This document shows positions 60,816 to 64,000 of a stretch of 64,000 nt of DNA, piece after piece. The DNA is from Orientallactaga sibirica (taxonomy: Eukaryota; Chordata; Mammalia; Rodentia; Dipodidae), in assembly GCA_036365145.1 (NCBI GenBank), contig JAEOAD010000982.1:7280001-7344000 (forward strand), in the 5' to 3' direction. Numbering within the stretch: the first letter of the stretch is position 1; every line of letters starts with the position of its first letter. The position numbers and the translations under genes were made by a program. The notes under the pieces were generated by a model, which worked only from the letters and a program-made list of their open reading frames with translations, made no database searches and was not told the DNA's origin.

Positions 60816-60820
60816 CCAAT
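60816..60820 (+). promoter_or_regulatory. CCAAT box (NF-Y type)
   Basis: ACCAATCAG core, inverted relative to PDHA1, 22 bp beyond the CRE. The CRE-CCAAT spacing is typical of CpG-island promoters. Confidence 0.55.
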
Positions 60821-60890
60821 CAGAACGGTTTCTAGGGAGCACCCGCCCTCCTGAAGGGTGTAGAGCCATTCATTGCGAGCTAGGGCCGGC

Positions 60891-60901
60891 GGGGGCGGGG
60901 C
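60891..60901 (+). promoter_or_regulatory. GC box (Sp1 type)
   Basis: GGGGGCGGGGC, a strong Sp1/KLF match upstream of PDHA1 in the CpG island. Confidence 0.5.
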
Positions 60902-60960
60902 AGCGGGCGTCTTGCGTCACTACGCGGCGAACGGGTGAGGAGGCGGGCCCATGAGGACGC

Positions 60961-61234
60961 TTGCGTAAGGAAGTGTGAGTCCCCTGGAGCCTTGGCCTTC
61001 TACTTTCCTTGTGCACGTTGGCCCTGCAGTTCGCCTAGTCCATCCTGGGCTGCAACTTTGCAGCCGTGGCATGGTACATAAAACCGTGGTGGTTAGCAAA
61101 AGGGTCGGGGCCAAAAGACATCATCTGCTTTCTAGAAATGGTTCTGTCACTGAGGTCTTGAAAAGATCGCTTCGGAGTTGCAAAATGCTGCCATTGTCTA
61201 CTTGAGCTAGGATACAAAGATCCAGTCACTAAAT
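60961..61234. other. Intergenic flank of PDHA1 promoter
   Basis: No exon recognised; G+C falls towards the right. Confidence 0.35.
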
Positions 61235-61390
61235 ACTTAGAGCTTGGCGGCACAAGTCTGTCATTCGAGCACTCTGGTGGCTGAAATGGGATAACCAAGA
61301 GAATTTGAGGCCACTCTGAGCTACATAATGAGTTTCAAAACAAGCCTGGGCAACTTAACTAGACCATGTCTCTAAACAGCAACAAAACCA
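61235..61390 (+). repeat. Old B1-like SINE
   Basis: TAGAGCTTGGCGGCACAAGT, CTCTGGTGGCTGAAATGGG and ACAAGCCTGGGCAACTTAAC. Confidence 0.65.
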
Positions 61391-61394
61391 CCAG

Positions 61395-61592
61395 TTTTCA
61401 AAAATATTTTATTTATATATTTGCAAGCAGGGAAAGAATGGGCGGGCCAGGGCCTCCACCTGCTGCAGACAAACTTCAGATGCATGGGCCACTTTTGTGC
61501 ATCTGGCTTTACTTGGGTGCTGGGGAATTGAACCCTGGTCGTTAGGCTTTACAGGGAAGTGACTTACCACTGAGACATCTCTCTAGCCCCCA
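61395..61592 (-). repeat. DIP-type SINE
   Basis: AAATATTTTATTTATATATT, AAACTTCAGATGCATGGGCC and ACATCTCTCTAGCCC. Confidence 0.88.
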
Positions 61593-63100
61593 GCTTTTTT
61601 TTTTATGTTGAAAGTTGATCACCAAGGTACGAGTTCAGTCTTAGGGCCTATTCTTTTAGCTTTTGTTAGCTTTGCTTCTTTGGGTGGGGACTGCTTTAGA
61701 TAACAAATGTTATATGTGAATTCTTCTGTGTATTATACTTGGAATAAAACAGAATCTTACATCTATGTGTCACTATTACCCATACATTATAAAAATGAAA
61801 ATAGGACTTTATGAGAAGACCGAAGGGAAATGTGTAAATGATTATTTTTTTTTGAACTTTGAACTACTCTATTCCTCATGGAAGGGGTTATGTTGCCTTA
61901 ACAAGCTGACTTCCAATTATCACTGGATCAAAGGAAAATCAGGTTGATTTTCCACTCATGATACATGTTCAGCAGGAACCGACCAGGCACTCTTTCCATG
62001 ATGGCATTCAGGAACCCAGGATAAAGGGTACTCTAATATTTTAAAATGTGACCACCATGGTCAATGCGACAGGGAAGGAGAGAGGCAACATGGTTCTCAC
62101 GCTACTTCTCAAATTTTGACTCAGTTGCTCCCTCCCATCGTGCACAGTTAACCTGGAAATGGCAGCTCAGTGACCTGGCACTGTCGTCTTAGAAGGATGA
62201 AGGATAAAATAAATGCTAACAGTGGTGCACTATAACCCACACAAGGAAATAAAAAACCACCAATCCATGGCAAATACATAAATAAATGAAGGGAGGGGAA
62301 GGAGCAAGGTTTCCTTATGGCCAAATTCATATAGAGGGAATGCTAAAAATAGAAAACTACCACTTGGCACAGACCACAGTCACAGTAGCAGGCAAGAATC
62401 TTCATAAATAAAAGCTAAAAATAGTGGCTGAAACTGATGAGAAACAAGACGATCACATAATGTCATAATCTAGCCAAGACAAAAAAAAATTATCACAGTA
62501 ACTACTACTTTTTCTGGCTAAATGTATGTATTATGACCACCAAACTGCTCTCTAAATACTAATGTTTATGTCCATATATTAATGCTGCTCTCCCTTTTGG
62601 TTAAAGAAGCTTCTCAGTTCAGATGGCAGTGACCACTGGGGTGACTCAAAAATGGCCAAAGTGCTGAAAAGAGTTGATACTGGAGTGGTCAGCACTAAAT
62701 GAGGCATCTCTACCACCCCTCCCCCCCAAGGCTCAGGGACCATTGTAGAAAAGGTGGCAGAGAGAATATAAGAGCCAAAGGAAGTGGGAGTGTTTACAGT
62801 ACTGTCTTCTAGACACAAAGAGGCCTTGATATTCATGACCTCACAGCAGCTGATGCTACCTACACAAGACCTGCGTAGTAAGAGGAAAAATGATGCCATC
62901 AAAATAGGAGACCAATTGGAAAGAAGGAGGATTCAGGGAAGTGGGGATTTGTGAGGGGGTAAGTGGAAATATAGGGACGGGATAATGACCATGGTATTTT
63001 GTCTATATTTGTGGAAGTTGTCAATAGAAAGTTAAAAATGTACACACACATGTGCATACACATACATACACACAGTCGATAATTATTTCAATGTCATAGG
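61593..63100. other. Intergenic, unassigned
   Basis: About 1.5 kb right of PDHA1. There is weak L1-like texture at about 62200-62560 but no confident assignment, and no exon. Confidence 0.35.
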
Positions 63101-63320
63101 CGACTGGGAAAATCAGCTCAGTTGGTACAGTGCTTGCCTAGCATGCACAGAGTGCTAGCTTCTATCCCCAACATTGCATAGACTTATGTGCTGGGGTACA
63201 CTAATAAGTCCAGCCCTGGGGAGGTGAAGTCAAGAGGATCAGGATTTTAAATCATCCTTAGTTATATAGTGAGTCCTAGGGCAGTCTAGGCTACATGAGA
63301 TTGTCTCTCGAAGAAACAAA
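63101..63320 (+). repeat. B4-like composite SINE
   Basis: An ID-like head (AAATCAGCTCAGTTGGTACA, GTGCTTGCCTAGCATGCACA, CTATCCCCAACATTGCATAG) is followed by a B1-like part ending CTACATGAGATTGTCTCTCG. Confidence 0.75.
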
Positions 63321-63451
63321 GTATGTTATTAGAAACCAGAATTTTCAGCATTAAAATAAAAGACAAACAGAAAATCAAAGAAGTCAAAGACTAGTGGTTC
63401 CAAATTTGATGCAGAAATTTCTATATAAACTATTCTTTTTTCTTTATTTAA

Positions 63452-63670
63452 ATATTTTATTTTTATTCATTCATTTATTAGAGACAGAGAGAGAAGGAAA
63501 GAGAGAGAGGGATAGTAAGAATGGCACACCAGGACCTCTAGCCATTGCAAATGAATTCCAGATGTGTGCACCCCCTTGGGCATCTGGCTTATGTGGGACC
63601 TGGAGAGTCAAAATGGGATCCTTTGGCTTCGCAGGCAGGCGCCTTAGCCACAAAGCCATCTCTCCAGCCC
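63452..63670 (-). repeat. DIP-type SINE
   Basis: TTTTTATTCATTCATTTATT, TGAATTCCAGATGTGTGCAC and CCATCTCTCCAGCCC. Confidence 0.9.
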
Positions 63671-63690
63671 TATATAAACTATTCTTGAAC

Positions 63691-63711
63691 ATATATATAT
63701 ATATATAAATA

Positions 63712-63752
<41 letters not shown>
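63691..63752 (+). repeat. (TA)n and (TG)n microsatellite
   Basis: ATATATATATATAT followed by about 18 TG units, ending GTATCCCC. Confidence 0.93.
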
Positions 63753-63754
<2 letters not shown>

Positions 63755-63932
63755 CCCCTATATCCCCTACCTTGGTTCCTGGAAAATCCTAGTTGCAACG
63801 ATCAGATCAACAATTCTTCAGACAACTGGTTAAAAAAACTCAAGAATGTACTGTGCCTTCCTTTACAGACTGAATACCCAGGGAAAGAAGTCTCTCTTCA
63901 TAGTACAACTTATATTCACATAAAAAAGAATC

Positions 63933-64000
63933 ATGGGGCTGGGGAGATGGTTTAGCAGTTAAGGCCCTTGCCTGCAAAGCCCAAGATCCTAGGGTTGATT
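63933..64000 (+). repeat. DIP-type SINE, cut by window edge
   Basis: GGGGCTGGGGAGATGGTTTA then GCCTGCAAAGCCCAAGATCC. Confidence 0.87.

Overview
This is a stretch of rodent X-chromosome-type genomic DNA carrying two spliced protein-coding genes arranged tail to tail. The plus strand holds the 3' portion of MAP3K15 (ASK3, a MAP kinase kinase kinase). The minus strand holds a complete PDHA1 gene (E1 alpha subunit of the mitochondrial pyruvate dehydrogenase complex). MAP3K15 and PDHA1 are also convergent neighbours on the human X chromosome, so the synteny agrees with the protein matches. The rodent assignment comes from abundant B1 (7SL-derived), ID, B4/B3-like and B2-superfamily SINEs. The most numerous family is a tRNA-derived B2 relative with a CT-rich run and an AAATAAATA tail. 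I match it to the DIP family of jerboas, so a jerboa-like animal is my best guess (inference, not proven).

Layout. 1-3580: intron or upstream sequence with repeats; no exon was recognised. 3581-43642: 18 coding exons of MAP3K15 encoding the last 758 residues. They cover the end of the PH-like regulatory domain, the whole kinase domain, the linker and coiled-coil region, and the C-terminal SAM-like domain. The upstream exons lie outside the window. 43643-44397: the shared 3' ends, with only 755 bases between the two stop codons. 44398-60662: eleven PDHA1 exons on the minus strand, which join into an intact 390-residue protein. About 60200-60960: a CpG island forming the PDHA1 promoter, with a palindromic CRE, a CCAAT box and GC boxes. 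60960-64000: intergenic sequence with repeats.

All 27 internal introns obey GT-AG, and every exon phase joins without a frameshift, so both genes look functional. MAP3K15 is a stress- and osmolality-responsive kinase. PDHA1 carries out the decarboxylation step linking glycolysis to the citric acid cycle. Nothing in the sequence suggests that the two work together beyond being neighbours.

Introns are dominated by SINEs, older MIR and L1/L2 remnants, DNA transposon relics and one MaLR-like LTR fragment. I see no tRNA, rRNA, CRISPR or bacterial-type feature. I found no convincing undescribed system. The observations worth checking are a SINE sitting against a PDHA1 splice acceptor, a three-level nested transposon, an internal partial duplication that separates SINE subfamilies, a perfect 27-bp duplication in the PDHA1 CpG island, and several residue or linker differences in MAP3K15.
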